From an uncultured Bdellovibrionales bacterium (GTDB taxonomy: Bacteria > Bdellovibrionota > Bdellovibrionia > Bdellovibrionales > UBA1609): DNA of 64,000 nt. The notes below the pieces were generated by a model. It ran no database searches, had not been told where the DNA came from, and worked only from the letters and a program-made list of their open reading frames with translations. The stretch lies in assembly GCA_903833275.1 (NCBI GenBank), contig CAILEP010000020.1:124001-188000 (forward strand), in the 5' to 3' direction. Of the stretch, positions 18,308 through 28,195 are shown one piece after another; the stretch's first letter is position 1; each line of letters starts with the position of its first letter. The position numbers and the translations under genes are program-made.

Positions 18308-19524
18308 CCAAAAAGTTACCTTATATTCTTATTTTTCTGCTGGTGGGTTGTGCGACCTACCAGGGGAAGGTCGATAGCGCCCGCAAGCTAATGGCCGATA
18401 ACAATGCCGAGGGTGCCGCCAAAGCTCTTGAGCCGCTGGCCAAAGAAGAAGACAAAGACCAACTGGTTTACCTCTTTGATTACGCGACAGCACTTCAGGT
18501 CGCTGGTAAGTACAAAGAGAGTAATGTCGCTTTTCTCGCTGCCGATCGCCTTTCCGACCTTAAAAATTACCACAGTGTTTCGCGCATCGCGGGCTCGTTG
18601 GTATTGAACGAAGAGATGGTTCAGTACAAGGGCGAAGACTATGAGCGCTTGATGATTAATGTTATGGCAGGCCTCAATTTCTTAATGATGGGCGATCACG
18701 AGAATGCGCTGGTCGAAATTCGCGCTCTTAACGACAAGCTTGAATATTATCGAATCGAAGAAAAGCGCGAATACGAACAGAACACCATGGCCCTCTATTT
18801 GAGCGGAATGATGTGGGAGGACGATCGTAATTACGACTCGGCCTACATCAATTACGAAAAGGCATATAAGCGTGACCCCAGCATCCCGATTCTTCACGAA
18901 GACCTTGTTCGCCTTGCGCGTTTAGCCGATCGCCCCGAGGCCTATGATAAATGGCGAAAGCAATTTGGGGTCGATTTCAAGCCGGAGTGGAAGAATAAAA
19001 GCTTCGGTGAGGTCATCCTGATCTACCAACAAGGCTGGGGCCCCAGAAAGTACCCTCGCCCAGAAGCCCCCCGCTTTCCGAAACTCTTTGCCCAGTCGAG
19101 CTTCACGAGAACGGCCCGTCTCGACATCGAGGGCCGCCCCAGCGTTACGAGTGAGCCCGTTTACAGCGTGCAAGACGTCGCCATTAAGACGCTTGAGGAT
19201 GGTTATGCGGCCTTAGTGGCAAAGCGTGTTGCAGGGATGGTAACGAAAGGAGTGGTCGCGAGCCAGGTTGGGCAGAAGAACCAAGCCCTTGGAGTTCTCG
19301 TCGATATTGCACTCAATATTTCTGACCGTGCGGATTTGCGTCAGTGGTCAACGCTGCCCGAAACTTTTCAGGTTGCCCGGGTTTTTGTGCCGGCTGGTAA
19401 ATACAAAGTATCAGCTCAGGGCCTTTCGTCGACCGGTACGCCGACAGGTGAATCATGGCCTGCGCATGAGCTTGACGTGCGGCCTAACAAGAAGACAATC
19501 TTTGTTTGGCGCTCGTATCATTGA
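18304..19524 (+). CDS. COG3014-like lipoprotein with TPR-like repeats
   Basis: A 406-residue lipoprotein starting with GTG 18304 inside the LpoB stop. The signal is short, ending L-L-V-G-C (Cys16). Residues 20-215 form TPR-like helical pairs (for example A-A-K-A-L-E-P-L-A-K and N-Y-D-S-A-Y-I-N-Y-E-K-A-Y-K-R-D-P). The C-terminal part (about 225-406) is beta-rich and ends in W-R-S-Y-H. This fits the COG3014 family, which I recall being encoded beside LpoB-like lipoproteins in other bacteria. It probably acts with the LpoB-like protein at the outer membrane; molecular role unknown. Confidence 0.78.
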   Translation: MTKKLPYILIFLLVGCATYQGKVDSARKLMADNNAEGAAKALEPLAKEEDKDQLVYLFDYATALQVAGKYKESNVAFLAADRLSDLKNYHSVSRIAGSLVLNEEMVQYKGEDYERLMINVMAGLNFLMMGDHENALVEIRALNDKLEYYRIEEKREYEQNTMALYLSGMMWEDDRNYDSAYINYEKAYKRDPSIPILHEDLVRLARLADRPEAYDKWRKQFGVDFKPEWKNKSFGEVILIYQQGWGPRKYPRPEAPRFPKLFAQSSFTRTARLDIEGRPSVTSEPVYSVQDVAIKTLEDGYAALVAKRVAGMVTKGVVASQVGQKNQALGVLVDIALNISDRADLRQWSTLPETFQVARVFVPAGKYKVSAQGLSSTGTPTGESWPAHELDVRPNKKTIFVWRSYH

Positions 19525-19535
19525 GGCATAAAAAA

Positions 19536-19558
19536 ACCCAAGCCTTTCGAGCTTGGGT
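19536..19558 (-). terminator. Rho-independent terminator of the PhaR-like gene
   Basis: ACCCAAGC / GCTTGGGT stem (19536-19543 with 19551-19558), 7-nt loop. On the minus strand it is followed by a run of Ts (the A-run at 19531-19536), so it ends the phaR-like transcript. It also lies 12 bp after the COG3014-like stop and may reduce read-through on the plus strand. Confidence 0.75.
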
Positions 19559-19585
19559 CTTGATATTCAATAACCAGACTTAGTT

Positions 19586-20140
19586 TTAGTTATTTAAACC
19601 ACGATTTGACGTGGGGAGGTCTGGAGTTACTTCAGCGGTGCTTGTGCCAAATGCAGTTTTAGTTGCCGTGCTAGCCGCTTTCGTGGCTGCAGCAGCTGAA
19701 ACAACGCGCTCGTCCAACGTCTGTTTAAGATCGTCGTAAGAAGCTTTTGTAGTCTTAAGTGCTGCATCTGCTGCGGCGTCACGCGCCTGTGCTGCTTGCT
19801 TTTCAGCATAATCGGCCGGGAAGGCGCCTAATTTTGCCAAATAGTTCGAAATGCTACCGCTACCAGTCTGAATAATTTCGCGAAGTGTAAAAAGCGGGGC
19901 GTATTGAGCCACTTTTTTCTCTGATTCAAAAATGATCTGGGTCAGAGTCGCTGCCGTGATGTCGTTTTTGCTTTTGTTGTCGATGACCATAACGTCTTCG
20001 CTGGCGCGAATCATTTTAGCGATGTCATCAAGCGTAACGTAACAGCTCTGCTGAGTGTCATAAAGTTTTCGGTTCTGATATCTCTTGATAATCTTTGTTC
20101 TCATATTTGTTTTTCCTGTCATTGTAGTTTCTTGGTTCAC
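19586..20140 (-). CDS. phaR: PhaR-like polyhydroxyalkanoate regulator
   Basis: A 184-residue protein. Residues 14-75 match the PHB/PHA accumulation regulator DNA-binding domain: I-I-K-R-Y-Q-N-R-K-L-Y-D-T-Q-Q-S-C-Y-V-T with L-D-D-I-A-K-M-I and L-T-Q-I-I-F-E-S-E. The C-terminal third is Ala/Thr-rich and helical, rather like a phasin. The start given is GTG 20140 with GGGAGG upstream; ATG 20122 and ATG 20104 (AGGAAA before it) are alternatives. No PHA synthase, phasin or depolymerase gene is nearby. Confidence 0.82.
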   Translation of the reverse strand: MNQETTMTGKTNMRTKIIKRYQNRKLYDTQQSCYVTLDDIAKMIRASEDVMVIDNKSKNDITAATLTQIIFESEKKVAQYAPLFTLREIIQTGSGSISNYLAKLGAFPADYAEKQAAQARDAAADAALKTTKASYDDLKQTLDERVVSAAAATKAASTATKTAFGTSTAEVTPDLPTSNRGLNN

Positions 20141-20223
20141 CAGGAGCCTCCCTCTCGTATCAAGTCATCGTGATCGGGCGCAACATATCCGCCGGTGTCA
20201 CGGCCTGTCAAGCCCCGCTGGTC

Positions 20224-20243
20224 TTGAATTTCAATAAATTCAA
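20224..20243. promoter_or_regulatory. Perfect inverted repeat upstream of phaR-like gene
   Basis: TTGAATTT (20224-20231) and AAATTCAA (20236-20243) are perfect 8-bp arms around CAAT. It lies about 85 bp upstream of the phaR-like start and 145 bp upstream of the pseudopilin-like gene. It could be an operator for either gene. The AT-rich content means chance is possible. Confidence 0.4.
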
Positions 20244-20387
20244 CGCCTTAAAAGACGCCACGCATAAGCACCCATACAGAACGACGATGCATTAAGTCAA
20301 AAAGGTTATTAAATAGCTGAAAAAATTCCTAAAGTTTCAATTTTTCTGGGCCGATCAGTAGTTAGACCAAAGTCCAGAGAGATAATA

Positions 20388-20873
20388 ATGAGTATTATAA
20401 ATACCGAAGAAAAACATATATTTACAACATCAGACACGGTCACTGTGCTTGGCCTGATGCTTGGGGTTGGTCTTTTGGTTTTTAGCATCGTAACTAATGC
20501 CATGAATAATCAAACTACCGGTAAGGCCCAGATCGAAACGCAACGACTTGCTTTGCAAATATTAAGCGGTGGTTACCAGTTTAAAGGCCTCGATAAGAAC
20601 CAGACCGAGGTCAGGGGCCTTGCCTCTGAGCGCCGCGTCGAACCCGGCCTGACCCCTTCTGGGCGTATCGGAGTTGATCCATGGGGCGAGCCCTACTTTT
20701 ACAGAAGTTTTATTGATCAAAGCGGTCAAAAGGTCGCTGTGGTCTATTCGAGCGGCCCGGATCTCAAGTCAGAAACCAGCGAATCAAGCTTTGTAACCGA
20801 CAAAGACGGCCACCTAGTTTCAGTTCGCTTTGAGGGCGATGACATTGGTTCTATACAAAAGTCCATGCAATAG
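20388..20873 (+). CDS. Pseudopilin (GspG)-like membrane protein, degenerate leader
   Basis: A 161-residue protein starting at ATG 20388. A hydrophobic helix spans about 17-38. The part after it resembles major pseudopilins of type II secretion: G-V-D-P-W-G-E-P-Y-F-Y-R-S (96-107), then A-V-V-Y-S-S-G-P-D. GspG proteins have D-P-W-G-x-P-Y and a similar Y-S-x-G-x-D. The prepilin-peptidase site is degenerate: around Phe12 the sequence is I-F-T-T-S-D, where pilins have G-F-T-L-x-E, so processing by PilD looks unlikely. No other secretion genes are adjacent. It may be a pilin-fold membrane protein with another role. Confidence 0.65.
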   Translation: MSIINTEEKHIFTTSDTVTVLGLMLGVGLLVFSIVTNAMNNQTTGKAQIETQRLALQILSGGYQFKGLDKNQTEVRGLASERRVEPGLTPSGRIGVDPWGEPYFYRSFIDQSGQKVAVVYSSGPDLKSETSESSFVTDKDGHLVSVRFEGDDIGSIQKSMQ

Positions 20874-20994
20874 CCGAGCAATTTGGCGTTCTGGGCAGTC
20901 GCAACTCGACCTTTCGACGCAACATCCCGACTTAAGAAATCCCATTTAAACACCGATCTTTACCTTAGCAGAGACTCTTTCAAATGAGTGTGGG

Positions 20995-22845
20995 ATGGGT
21001 TTTACAGAACATCGATCGAAATTATTAATAGCCTCAGGTGTACCCGTCGCATTGGCTCTTCTGGTGGGCTGCTCAGCGGCCCCAGTAAAATCGAGCGAAG
21101 GCCTTGTGCCAAATTCGGTTTTTAGCAATATGAACCCAGCACCGAAAAATATGACTCCGCCCGATGTTGACGGCGAAAAAGCCGTTGTCGATGAAATGCA
21201 AATGCACACACAGGCCGATTATCACTTTTCGTTGGGTGAAAGCTATAGCCTCGACGGCAATTCGCAACGTGCGATTGAAGAATTTAAGCTCACGATGGTT
21301 TATGACGCGAAATCGGCGTCTGTTCGCCTTCGGTTGGCTGGCGAATATCTAAAAATGGGTTTGATAAATGAAGCGGTCGAACATGCGGAGCAAGCTGAAA
21401 AATTAAGCCCCGACGATACTGAAGTTCATATGTTTTTGGGTGGCCTTTACAATGCCCTTAAAATGTACAAGCAGGCGCTTGATCATTATCAGTATGTCTA
21501 TAAGAAAGACCCAAAAGACCAAGAAGTGCCGATTTACATTGGCGCTATCTATGCCGAGCAAGAGCGCTTCGAAGAGGCTGAGAAGTTCTTTCTGAAGGCG
21601 ACCCAAGAAGATAATGATAAGGCTCACTTAGCTTATTATTACATTGGCAAGATGCGCGTTGAGCAAGCGACTCCTGATCTGAAGGCAGCCGAGAAGGCTT
21701 ATCGAAAAAGCCTCGAAATTAAGCCCGATTTCGAAGAGGGCGCGCTCGCTCTTTATGATCTTTATAATCAGAAAAAAGAAAGCTCAAAGGGCATCAAACT
21801 GCTCGAGTCTTACCAGCAGCAATTTGGTCCTAAAAAATCAGTGGCCTATCAGCTAAGCCAAGCTTACCTCGAGGCTGAAGATTTCAGTCATGCCTTTAAG
21901 CATTTGCGCACGCTTGAGTCTTTTGAGCCGGCTAATTTAAACGTAAAAGTAAAAATCGCTCTGATCTTGATTGAAAAAAAGCAATATGACGAGGCGATTG
22001 AAAAGCTTGAAGAGATTGTCGCCATAGCGCCGGGCTCAGATAAAATCCGCTTCTATTTAGCGGCCGTTTATGAAGAGACTTTGCATGCCGACCTTGCGGT
22101 AGATAACTATAAGAAAATCGATCAGGCCAGCACCTACTATCCAGATGCGATTGTTCATGCCGCCTATTTGTATCGCAAAAAACAAGATATTAAGTCGGCG
22201 AGTGACCTTTTGCAGAAAGCCATTGCGACCCGTGCGGATGTACCACAGTTTTACTCTTTCTATGCGTCGCTTCTTGATGAAGAACATGATTTTAAAAAAG
22301 GGATTAATTTGTTAGAGGGCGCCGTTAAAAAGTTTCCGGAAAACACCCAGCTTCATTTCTATCTTGGCTCAATGTACGATCGAGTCGGCCGAACAGCCGA
22401 TACAATTGCTGAAATGCGACGTGTCTTGGCGGTGGATGGTGAATATATCCAGGCGTTGAATTATCTAGCTTACCTTTTTGCGGAGCAAGGCAAGAACCTT
22501 GAAGAAGCTGAAACGCTAGGGCGCAAGGCAATGGCTTTGCAGCCGAAAGACCCCTTTATATTAGATACGATTGGTTGGGTGCTGTTCAAAAAAGGCCGTA
22601 CCGAAGAGTCGATTCAATACTTAGAGGCTGCGTATAAACTTAAAATGGAAGAGAGCGTGATTGCAGAACACCTCGGCGACGCCTATTATGTTTTCGAGCT
22701 CAGTGAAAAGGCTCGCGAAATGTATTTAAAGGCGGCGGCAACAGAAAATGACCCATCAAAAGCTTCTAAAATTCGTGCCAAAATTTCTTCGATCGATGTG
22801 CGCGTTCGTAGTGATCGTAAGCCTGCGGCCGTATCGGGCCACTAA
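20995..22845 (+). CDS. TPR-repeat lipoprotein
   Basis: A 616-residue lipoprotein; the signal ends L-A-L-L-V-G-C (Cys26). From about residue 75 to 600 the protein is a long run of tetratricopeptide repeats with the usual W/L-G-Y-A-F-A-P spacing (for example Y-D-E-A-I-E-K-L-E-E-I-V-A-I-A-P and L-H-F-Y-L-G-S-M-Y). A superhelical scaffold on the inner face of the outer membrane is likely. The start codon is ATG 20995 with a weak ribosome-binding site. The downstream LolB-like gene begins within its last 35 nt, suggesting coupling. Confidence 0.88.
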   Translation: MGFTEHRSKLLIASGVPVALALLVGCSAAPVKSSEGLVPNSVFSNMNPAPKNMTPPDVDGEKAVVDEMQMHTQADYHFSLGESYSLDGNSQRAIEEFKLTMVYDAKSASVRLRLAGEYLKMGLINEAVEHAEQAEKLSPDDTEVHMFLGGLYNALKMYKQALDHYQYVYKKDPKDQEVPIYIGAIYAEQERFEEAEKFFLKATQEDNDKAHLAYYYIGKMRVEQATPDLKAAEKAYRKSLEIKPDFEEGALALYDLYNQKKESSKGIKLLESYQQQFGPKKSVAYQLSQAYLEAEDFSHAFKHLRTLESFEPANLNVKVKIALILIEKKQYDEAIEKLEEIVAIAPGSDKIRFYLAAVYEETLHADLAVDNYKKIDQASTYYPDAIVHAAYLYRKKQDIKSASDLLQKAIATRADVPQFYSFYASLLDEEHDFKKGINLLEGAVKKFPENTQLHFYLGSMYDRVGRTADTIAEMRRVLAVDGEYIQALNYLAYLFAEQGKNLEEAETLGRKAMALQPKDPFILDTIGWVLFKKGRTEESIQYLEAAYKLKMEESVIAEHLGDAYYVFELSEKAREMYLKAAATENDPSKASKIRAKISSIDVRVRSDRKPAAVSGH

Positions 22846-23482
22846 TTCATTTTCAAAACTAGTTCTTTTTTCGATGGTTGTGACATCAGCTACCTTTTTG
22901 TTCGGCTTGTTCGGTTGCGCGACAGCTCCAAAAAATTTTTCTGAATATAAAGAAGGTTCGTGGCAGGGCAAAGTGCTGGTGCATGACAAAAAAGAAGGTC
23001 ATAGCGCTATACTCAATTTGAATGTACGGGCCGTAGATGGCAGTCTTTTGCGACTCGACATCACTTCACCGACCGGCACCCATTTGGGCTCTCTTTTGAT
23101 TAAGAATTCTGAAGTGCTCTATATGAATGTGGGCGAACGTACAGTGACAAAGTCGAAGTTAGACCATGCGGCTTTACAGTCGGTAATGCGGGTCCCGCTC
23201 GAGGCGAGTCTTCTTTTTAACATACTATTCGATCGCGCCCCATTTCAGAAGAACTGGGAATGCAAAGCTGATCAGAGCGAAATGTTAAAAACTTGCACCG
23301 ACAGCAAGGCCGGTATCCTGGTAAATTGGGTCAGGCGCGAGCGTGATCAGCGTACAATTGAAATTGACCATTCAGCCGCGAATTTGCAGATGAGCCTTTA
23401 TGGGTTTAACCCGAAAATCGCTGACCCCGAAAAGGCATTTGAATTGAAAGTGCCGTCGGCGTTTAGGGTTATTAACAAGTAG
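22811..23482 (+). CDS. LolB-like outer-membrane lipoprotein
   Basis: The mature protein starts at the lipobox cysteine of L-F-G-L-F-G-C-A-T-A-P. It then shows a LolB-like beta barrel start (W-Q-G-K-V-L-V-H, S-A-I-L-N-L-N-V-R, L-R-L-D-I-T-S-P-T-G). LolB inserts lipoproteins into the outer membrane; whether this one does so or only shares the fold is uncertain. The start is ambiguous: the frame is open back to 22748, GTG 22811 leaves a basic n-region before the signal helix, and ATG 22874 would give a very short uncharged one. I chose GTG 22811. It overlaps the TPR gene. Confidence 0.7.
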   Translation: MIVSLRPYRATNSFSKLVLFSMVVTSATFLFGLFGCATAPKNFSEYKEGSWQGKVLVHDKKEGHSAILNLNVRAVDGSLLRLDITSPTGTHLGSLLIKNSEVLYMNVGERTVTKSKLDHAALQSVMRVPLEASLLFNILFDRAPFQKNWECKADQSEMLKTCTDSKAGILVNWVRRERDQRTIEIDHSAANLQMSLYGFNPKIADPEKAFELKVPSAFRVINK

Positions 23483-23584
23483 GGCGGTCGCGGGCAGACT
23501 AAAGGCGAGCTAGCCGTCCAGTTCTGAGACATTCCATCGAAAATTATCCAGCCGTTGGGCATAATCTAGAGAGGGGGCTCTATT

Positions 23585-25672
23585 ATGGCAGCAGACTGGG
23601 GTTCGATCAATTTTCAGACAATGTTAAAAGACTGGGTTAGCTCGAAAGAATACCGCGATCTCAATTGGGTCGGTAGTTTCAGCGATTACGTCAATCTGGT
23701 AAAAAAACACCCAAAGGTTACACGTAATGCCTTTCAGCGGCTCTACGATCTCATCACCGAAAAGGGCCAAGAAGAATACGTAGACGTAAAAAAACACGTG
23801 GTTCATTACAAGTTTTTTGACGACGAAGAGGCCGGCGGGCGAGATGCGGTTTTTGGTCTCGATATTTCGCTTATGAAATTGGTAAATGTACTACGGGCGG
23901 CGGCACAAGGTTACGGCGCCGAGAAGCGCGTTATTTTATTGCACGGCCCGGTGGGCAGCGCGAAGTCAACCGTTTGTCGAATGATCAAAAAGGGCGTGGA
24001 GGCCTATTCGCGCACTGATCAGGGCGCGCTTTACACTTTTGAGTGGGTAGATGAAGCTGGCGACCATGAAGACATTTTTGGTAAAGGCGTTCGTGTCTAC
24101 CCAAGCCCCATGCACGAAGAGCCACTGTTATTAGTGCCCGAAGAAATGCGCGCTAAAATGTGCGAAGAGCTTAATCGTGGGGTGCGCGACGACTTTCGCG
24201 TACAAATCGTCGGCGAGCTCTGCCCGCCCAGTCGTTATATCATGCGCCGTCTGCTCGAAAAATATAATGGCAACTACGAGCGAGTTTTTAACCACGTGCG
24301 CGTAAAGAGAATGATTTTGTCTGAGGCCGATCGCATCGGCATAGGCACCTTTCAGCCGAAAGATGAAAAAAACCAAGATAGCACCGAGCTCACGGGTGAT
24401 CTCAACTATCGCAAAATCGCTGAGTACGGTTCAGACTCTGACCCGCGTGCTTTTAACTTCGATGGCGAATTTAACATTGCCAATCGCGGTGTCATCGAAT
24501 TCGTCGAGGTTCTTAAACTTGATGTGGCGTTCTTATACGATCTTTTGGGCGCTTCGCAAGAGCATCGAGTGAAGCCCAAGAAGTTCGCGCAAACACATAT
24601 TGATGAAGTGATCATTGGCCACACGAACGAGCCTGAATTTCGTCGCTTACAAGACAATGAGTTTATGGAGGCCTTGCGCGACAGAACGGTGCGCATTGAT
24701 ATTCCGTATATTACAAAGTGGCACCAAGAAATTAAGATCTATAAAAAGGATTTTAATAGTAAGCGCTTGCGCGGCGTGAGCATCGCCCCGCATACAATCG
24801 AAATGGCCGCCATGTGGGCGGTATTGACTCGAATAGAAAAGCCGAAAAAAGCCAATTTATCGCGAGTTCAAAAACTGAAGTTGTATGACGGTAAAGCCAT
24901 CCCGAACTTTACTGAAGACAATGTGAAAGAGCTTCGCAAAGAGGCGAAGCGTGAAGGCCTTGACGGTATTTCGCCACGGTACATTCAAGATAAAATTTCA
25001 AACTCGATTGTAATGGCACAGCAAATGAGTCGCGGTTCGGTCAGCCCCTTTATGGTGCTCAATGAACTTGATTCAGGTTTGAAAAATAATCCGCTGATGG
25101 CCAATAATGAAGATGTGCGTAACGACTATCGCGAATTGATTGCGATTGTGAAGCAAGAGTACGAAGAGATCATAAAAGGTGAAGTGCAGCGCGCTGTCAG
25201 CAATGACGAAGGTGCCCTTGAGCGTCTTTGCTCAAACTATATCGAAAATTTGCGAGCGTTTACCCAGGGCGATAAAGTCAAAGGCGGGTCGGGCGCATCT
25301 GAAGAGCCGGATGAGCGGCTGATGCGGGCCATTGAAGAGAAAATTGAAATCCCAGAGTCGCGTAAAGACGACTTTAGACGCGAAATTATGAATTATCTCA
25401 ATGCGCTGACCCTTGAGGGTAAAAAATTCGATTATAAAACCAACGAACGTTTACATCGCGCCTTTGAACGAAAGCTTTTTGAAGATCAGCGAGACACAAT
25501 AAAGCTGACTTCGCGGGGCTCATCTAGCGACAGTAAAGACACGAAAGAAAAAATCGATCTTGTGCGTTCGCGTCTTATTAAAGAGTTCGGCTATGATGAG
25601 GTTTCGGCTCATGATGTTCTCGAGCACGTGGCGGGGATTTTCGCGCGCGGCGATGTTAAAGAGAAAAAGTGA
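23585..25672 (+). CDS. prkA: PrkA-family serine protein kinase (YeaG)
   Basis: A 695-residue cytoplasmic protein of the PrkA/YeaG family: an AAA+ domain with Walker A in [12 protein letters not shown] (about residues 117-128) and a C-terminal PrkA kinase domain. The family is tied to stationary-phase, nitrogen-starvation and sporulation responses in other bacteria. GAGGGGG upstream of ATG 23585 is a good ribosome-binding site. The next gene begins 3 bp after the stop. With yeaH and spoVR it forms the well-known three-gene operon. Confidence 0.94.
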   Translation: MAADWGSINFQTMLKDWVSSKEYRDLNWVGSFSDYVNLVKKHPKVTRNAFQRLYDLITEKGQEEYVDVKKHVVHYKFFDDEEAGGRDAVFGLDISLMKLVNVLRAAAQGYGAEKRVILLHGPVGSAKSTVCRMIKKGVEAYSRTDQGALYTFEWVDEAGDHEDIFGKGVRVYPSPMHEEPLLLVPEEMRAKMCEELNRGVRDDFRVQIVGELCPPSRYIMRRLLEKYNGNYERVFNHVRVKRMILSEADRIGIGTFQPKDEKNQDSTELTGDLNYRKIAEYGSDSDPRAFNFDGEFNIANRGVIEFVEVLKLDVAFLYDLLGASQEHRVKPKKFAQTHIDEVIIGHTNEPEFRRLQDNEFMEALRDRTVRIDIPYITKWHQEIKIYKKDFNSKRLRGVSIAPHTIEMAAMWAVLTRIEKPKKANLSRVQKLKLYDGKAIPNFTEDNVKELRKEAKREGLDGISPRYIQDKISNSIVMAQQMSRGSVSPFMVLNELDSGLKNNPLMANNEDVRNDYRELIAIVKQEYEEIIKGEVQRAVSNDEGALERLCSNYIENLRAFTQGDKVKGGSGASEEPDERLMRAIEEKIEIPESRKDDFRREIMNYLNALTLEGKKFDYKTNERLHRAFERKLFEDQRDTIKLTSRGSSSDSKDTKEKIDLVRSRLIKEFGYDEVSAHDVLEHVAGIFARGDVKEKK

Positions 25673-25675
25673 GCT

Positions 25676-26773
25676 ATGTCGATTTTAGAAGACCATCGAC
25701 GATTTCGTGAAATCATCAAGGGTCGAATAAAACAACATTTTAAAAAATATGTCACCCAAGGTGAGATGATTGGCAAACAAGAGAAAGAGTTTGTCAAAAT
25801 CCCGGTGCCGTCGATTGAGATCCCTAAATTTAAATATGGGCCTAAAGATCAGGGTGGTGTAGGCCAAGGGCAGGGTCAGCCGGGCGATGCCGTTCAGGGC
25901 CAGCAAGGTGAGGGGCGTGGCCAGGCCGGCGATACCTCGGGCAGCCACATGCTTGAAGTCGATGTCTCTCTCGAAGAGCTCGCTGACATTTTGGGCGAAG
26001 AGCTCGCGTTGCCTCGAATTCAACCTAAGGGCAATAAGTCGATTGAGACCGTGCAAACCAAATACACGGGGCGCTCGCCAATTGGCCCGAATTCGTTGCG
26101 CCTATTTAAGCAGAGCTACAAAGAAGCTCTTAAGCGCCAAATTACAGACGGAACGTATAATCCCGAAGACCCGGTTGTCGTGCCGATCAAGCATGATATG
26201 CGATTTCGAACTTTTAAGAAGGTGACGCGCCCGCAAGCGAACGCCGTGGTTATTTACATGATGGACGTGTCGGGTTCAATGGGCGACGAGCAAAAAGAGA
26301 TTGTTCGCCTTGAGAGTTTCTGGATCAATACTTGGCTGCGCCGAAACTATCGCGGGCTAGAGACGCGGTTTATTATTCACGATGCGGCGGCGAAAGAGGT
26401 TGATGAAAAGACCTTCTTTTCGACCAGCGAATCGGGCGGCACTCTCATCTCGTCGGCTTATAAGTTGGCAAAAAAAATAATTGAAGAAGAGTACCCAGTT
26501 CACGAATGGAATATCTACCCCTTTCATTTTAGCGACGGTGACAACTGGAGTGGTGAAGACACCAGGGTCTGTCTTTCGTTACTTAAAGACTTTTTCTTGC
26601 CCAATGCCAATATTTTCGGCTACGGCCAGGTCGAATCTAAGTATGGTTCGGGGCAGTTCTTAAAAGATCTCGAAAAGGCCTTTGTGGCTGACGACCGGCT
26701 GATAATGAGTAAGATTGAGAATCGCGATAAGATTATGCAGTCGATTAAAGAATTTTTAGGTCGAGGCAGGTAA
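25676..26773 (+). CDS. yeaH: YeaH/YhbH family protein (DUF444, VWA-like)
   Basis: A 365-residue member of the DUF444 family. A Gly/Gln-rich segment (about 60-90) separates an N-terminal helical part from a C-terminal von Willebrand-like domain with the MIDAS motif M-M-D-V-S-G-S-M-G. The family is always near PrkA and SpoVR homologues. The stop TAA overlaps the ATG of spoVR by one base, indicating coupling. The biochemical role is unknown. Confidence 0.93.
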   Translation: MSILEDHRRFREIIKGRIKQHFKKYVTQGEMIGKQEKEFVKIPVPSIEIPKFKYGPKDQGGVGQGQGQPGDAVQGQQGEGRGQAGDTSGSHMLEVDVSLEELADILGEELALPRIQPKGNKSIETVQTKYTGRSPIGPNSLRLFKQSYKEALKRQITDGTYNPEDPVVVPIKHDMRFRTFKKVTRPQANAVVIYMMDVSGSMGDEQKEIVRLESFWINTWLRRNYRGLETRFIIHDAAAKEVDEKTFFSTSESGGTLISSAYKLAKKIIEEEYPVHEWNIYPFHFSDGDNWSGEDTRVCLSLLKDFFLPNANIFGYGQVESKYGSGQFLKDLEKAFVADDRLIMSKIENRDKIMQSIKEFLGRGR

Positions 26774-28194
26774 TGGCTAAGTTAACCCCTGAACTTGAAA
26801 AAGCTCAAAAAGAAATTCGCGCCGTGGCCATCGGCCAGGGCCTTGATTTTTACGAGACGGTATTTGAGATCGTCACCTATAAACAGCTCAATGAGGTGGC
26901 CGCTAAGGGTGGGTTTCCGAATCGCTATCCACACTGGCGCTTTGGCATGGATTACGAACAGCTTTCGAAAAGCTATGAATTTGGATTATCGAAAATTTAC
27001 GAACTCGTTATTAACAACGACCCCTGCTATGCCTACCTGATGGAGGGCAACGATTTCGTCGATCAAAAGCTCGTGATGGCCCACGTTTACGGGCATTGCG
27101 ATTTTTTTAAAAACAATAAATGGTTCGCGCACACTCATCGCAAAATGATGGATGAGATGGGCAATCACGCGGTTCGTATTCGTCGTTACATTGACGAGTA
27201 CGGTGTTGATATGGTTGAAGACTTTGTCGACAAATGTCTGAGTGTCGAAAATCTTGTCGATGCCTACAGTGTTTATAAAAAGCTTGAGAAGCCCGCGCCC
27301 CATCATGGCGGCAAAGAGAGTGGCCCAACGCTCGATCGCGTGCAGCGCGACGTGCTGAAGTACTTGTTAGATTATGCTCCTCTCGAAGAGTGGCAATACG
27401 ATGTGCTTTCGATTGTTCGAGAAGAGGCCTATTATTTTGCCCCCCAGGCCATGACTAAAATTATGAATGAGGGCTGGGCTTCATATTGGCATGCAAAACT
27501 GATGACAGAGAAAATACTGCACGATTGCGAAATTGTCGACTTCGCTGATCGACATAGCGGCGCCATGGTGATGCCTCCGTCGGGTTTTAACCCCTATAAA
27601 ATAGGCATTGAGCTCTTTCGAAATATCGAAGAGCGCTGGAATAAAGGTCAGTTCGGCAAAGAGTGGTCTGACTGCGACGACATGGCCGCCCGCGTGAAGT
27701 GGGACACTAAGGCTGGCCAGGGACGCGAAAAAATATTTCAGGTGCGGCGCGATTACAACGATGTCACTTTCATTGACGAGTTTTTAACTGAAGAATTTTG
27801 TCACGAGCACAAGATGTTTGTTTATCGATTCAACAAACGCACGGGGCAGTTTGAGGTCGACAACCGCGACTTTGGCGTTATTAAAAAGAAATTTCTTTTT
27901 CAGATAACCAACATGGGCATGCCGATTATTAATGTTGTCGACGGAAACTTTAACGGCAAAGGTGAACTTTTGCTGACGCATCTTTTTGAGGGCGTTGAAA
28001 TGCAGCCTGATTATATGAAAGCCACAATGGAGAATATCTTCGCGATCTGGAAGAAGCCCGTCAATATTGCTACGGTGATGGAAGGTGAAGGTCGCATATT
28101 TTCGTGGGATGGCCAAGACTATCGCCATCAACCGTTTGGCGACTATAAAGTCGATCAGCCTGAAGTTGAAGACACAGAAAAAGAAGATACGTAG
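26773..28194 (+). CDS. spoVR: SpoVR family protein (YcgB)
   Basis: A 473-residue SpoVR-family protein, close to the usual length of about 500. Typical stretches include N-R-Y-P-H-W-R-F-G-M-D-Y-E and N-E-G-W-A-S-Y-W-H-A. Conserved His residues in H-V-Y-G-H-C-D-F-F and E-E-F-C-H-E-H suggest a metal site. It needs no spore context: the prkA-yeaH-spoVR set is common in non-sporulating proteobacteria. Its stop lies 1 bp from the convergent end of the zinc-ribbon gene. Confidence 0.93.
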   Translation: MAKLTPELEKAQKEIRAVAIGQGLDFYETVFEIVTYKQLNEVAAKGGFPNRYPHWRFGMDYEQLSKSYEFGLSKIYELVINNDPCYAYLMEGNDFVDQKLVMAHVYGHCDFFKNNKWFAHTHRKMMDEMGNHAVRIRRYIDEYGVDMVEDFVDKCLSVENLVDAYSVYKKLEKPAPHHGGKESGPTLDRVQRDVLKYLLDYAPLEEWQYDVLSIVREEAYYFAPQAMTKIMNEGWASYWHAKLMTEKILHDCEIVDFADRHSGAMVMPPSGFNPYKIGIELFRNIEERWNKGQFGKEWSDCDDMAARVKWDTKAGQGREKIFQVRRDYNDVTFIDEFLTEEFCHEHKMFVYRFNKRTGQFEVDNRDFGVIKKKFLFQITNMGMPIINVVDGNFNGKGELLLTHLFEGVEMQPDYMKATMENIFAIWKKPVNIATVMEGEGRIFSWDGQDYRHQPFGDYKVDQPEVEDTEKEDT

Positions 28195-28195
28195 T

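Noticed and set aside
23560-23565. CATAAT as a -10 element before prkA
   Set aside because: No -35 at 16-18 bp, and transcription would begin within the ribosome-binding site.
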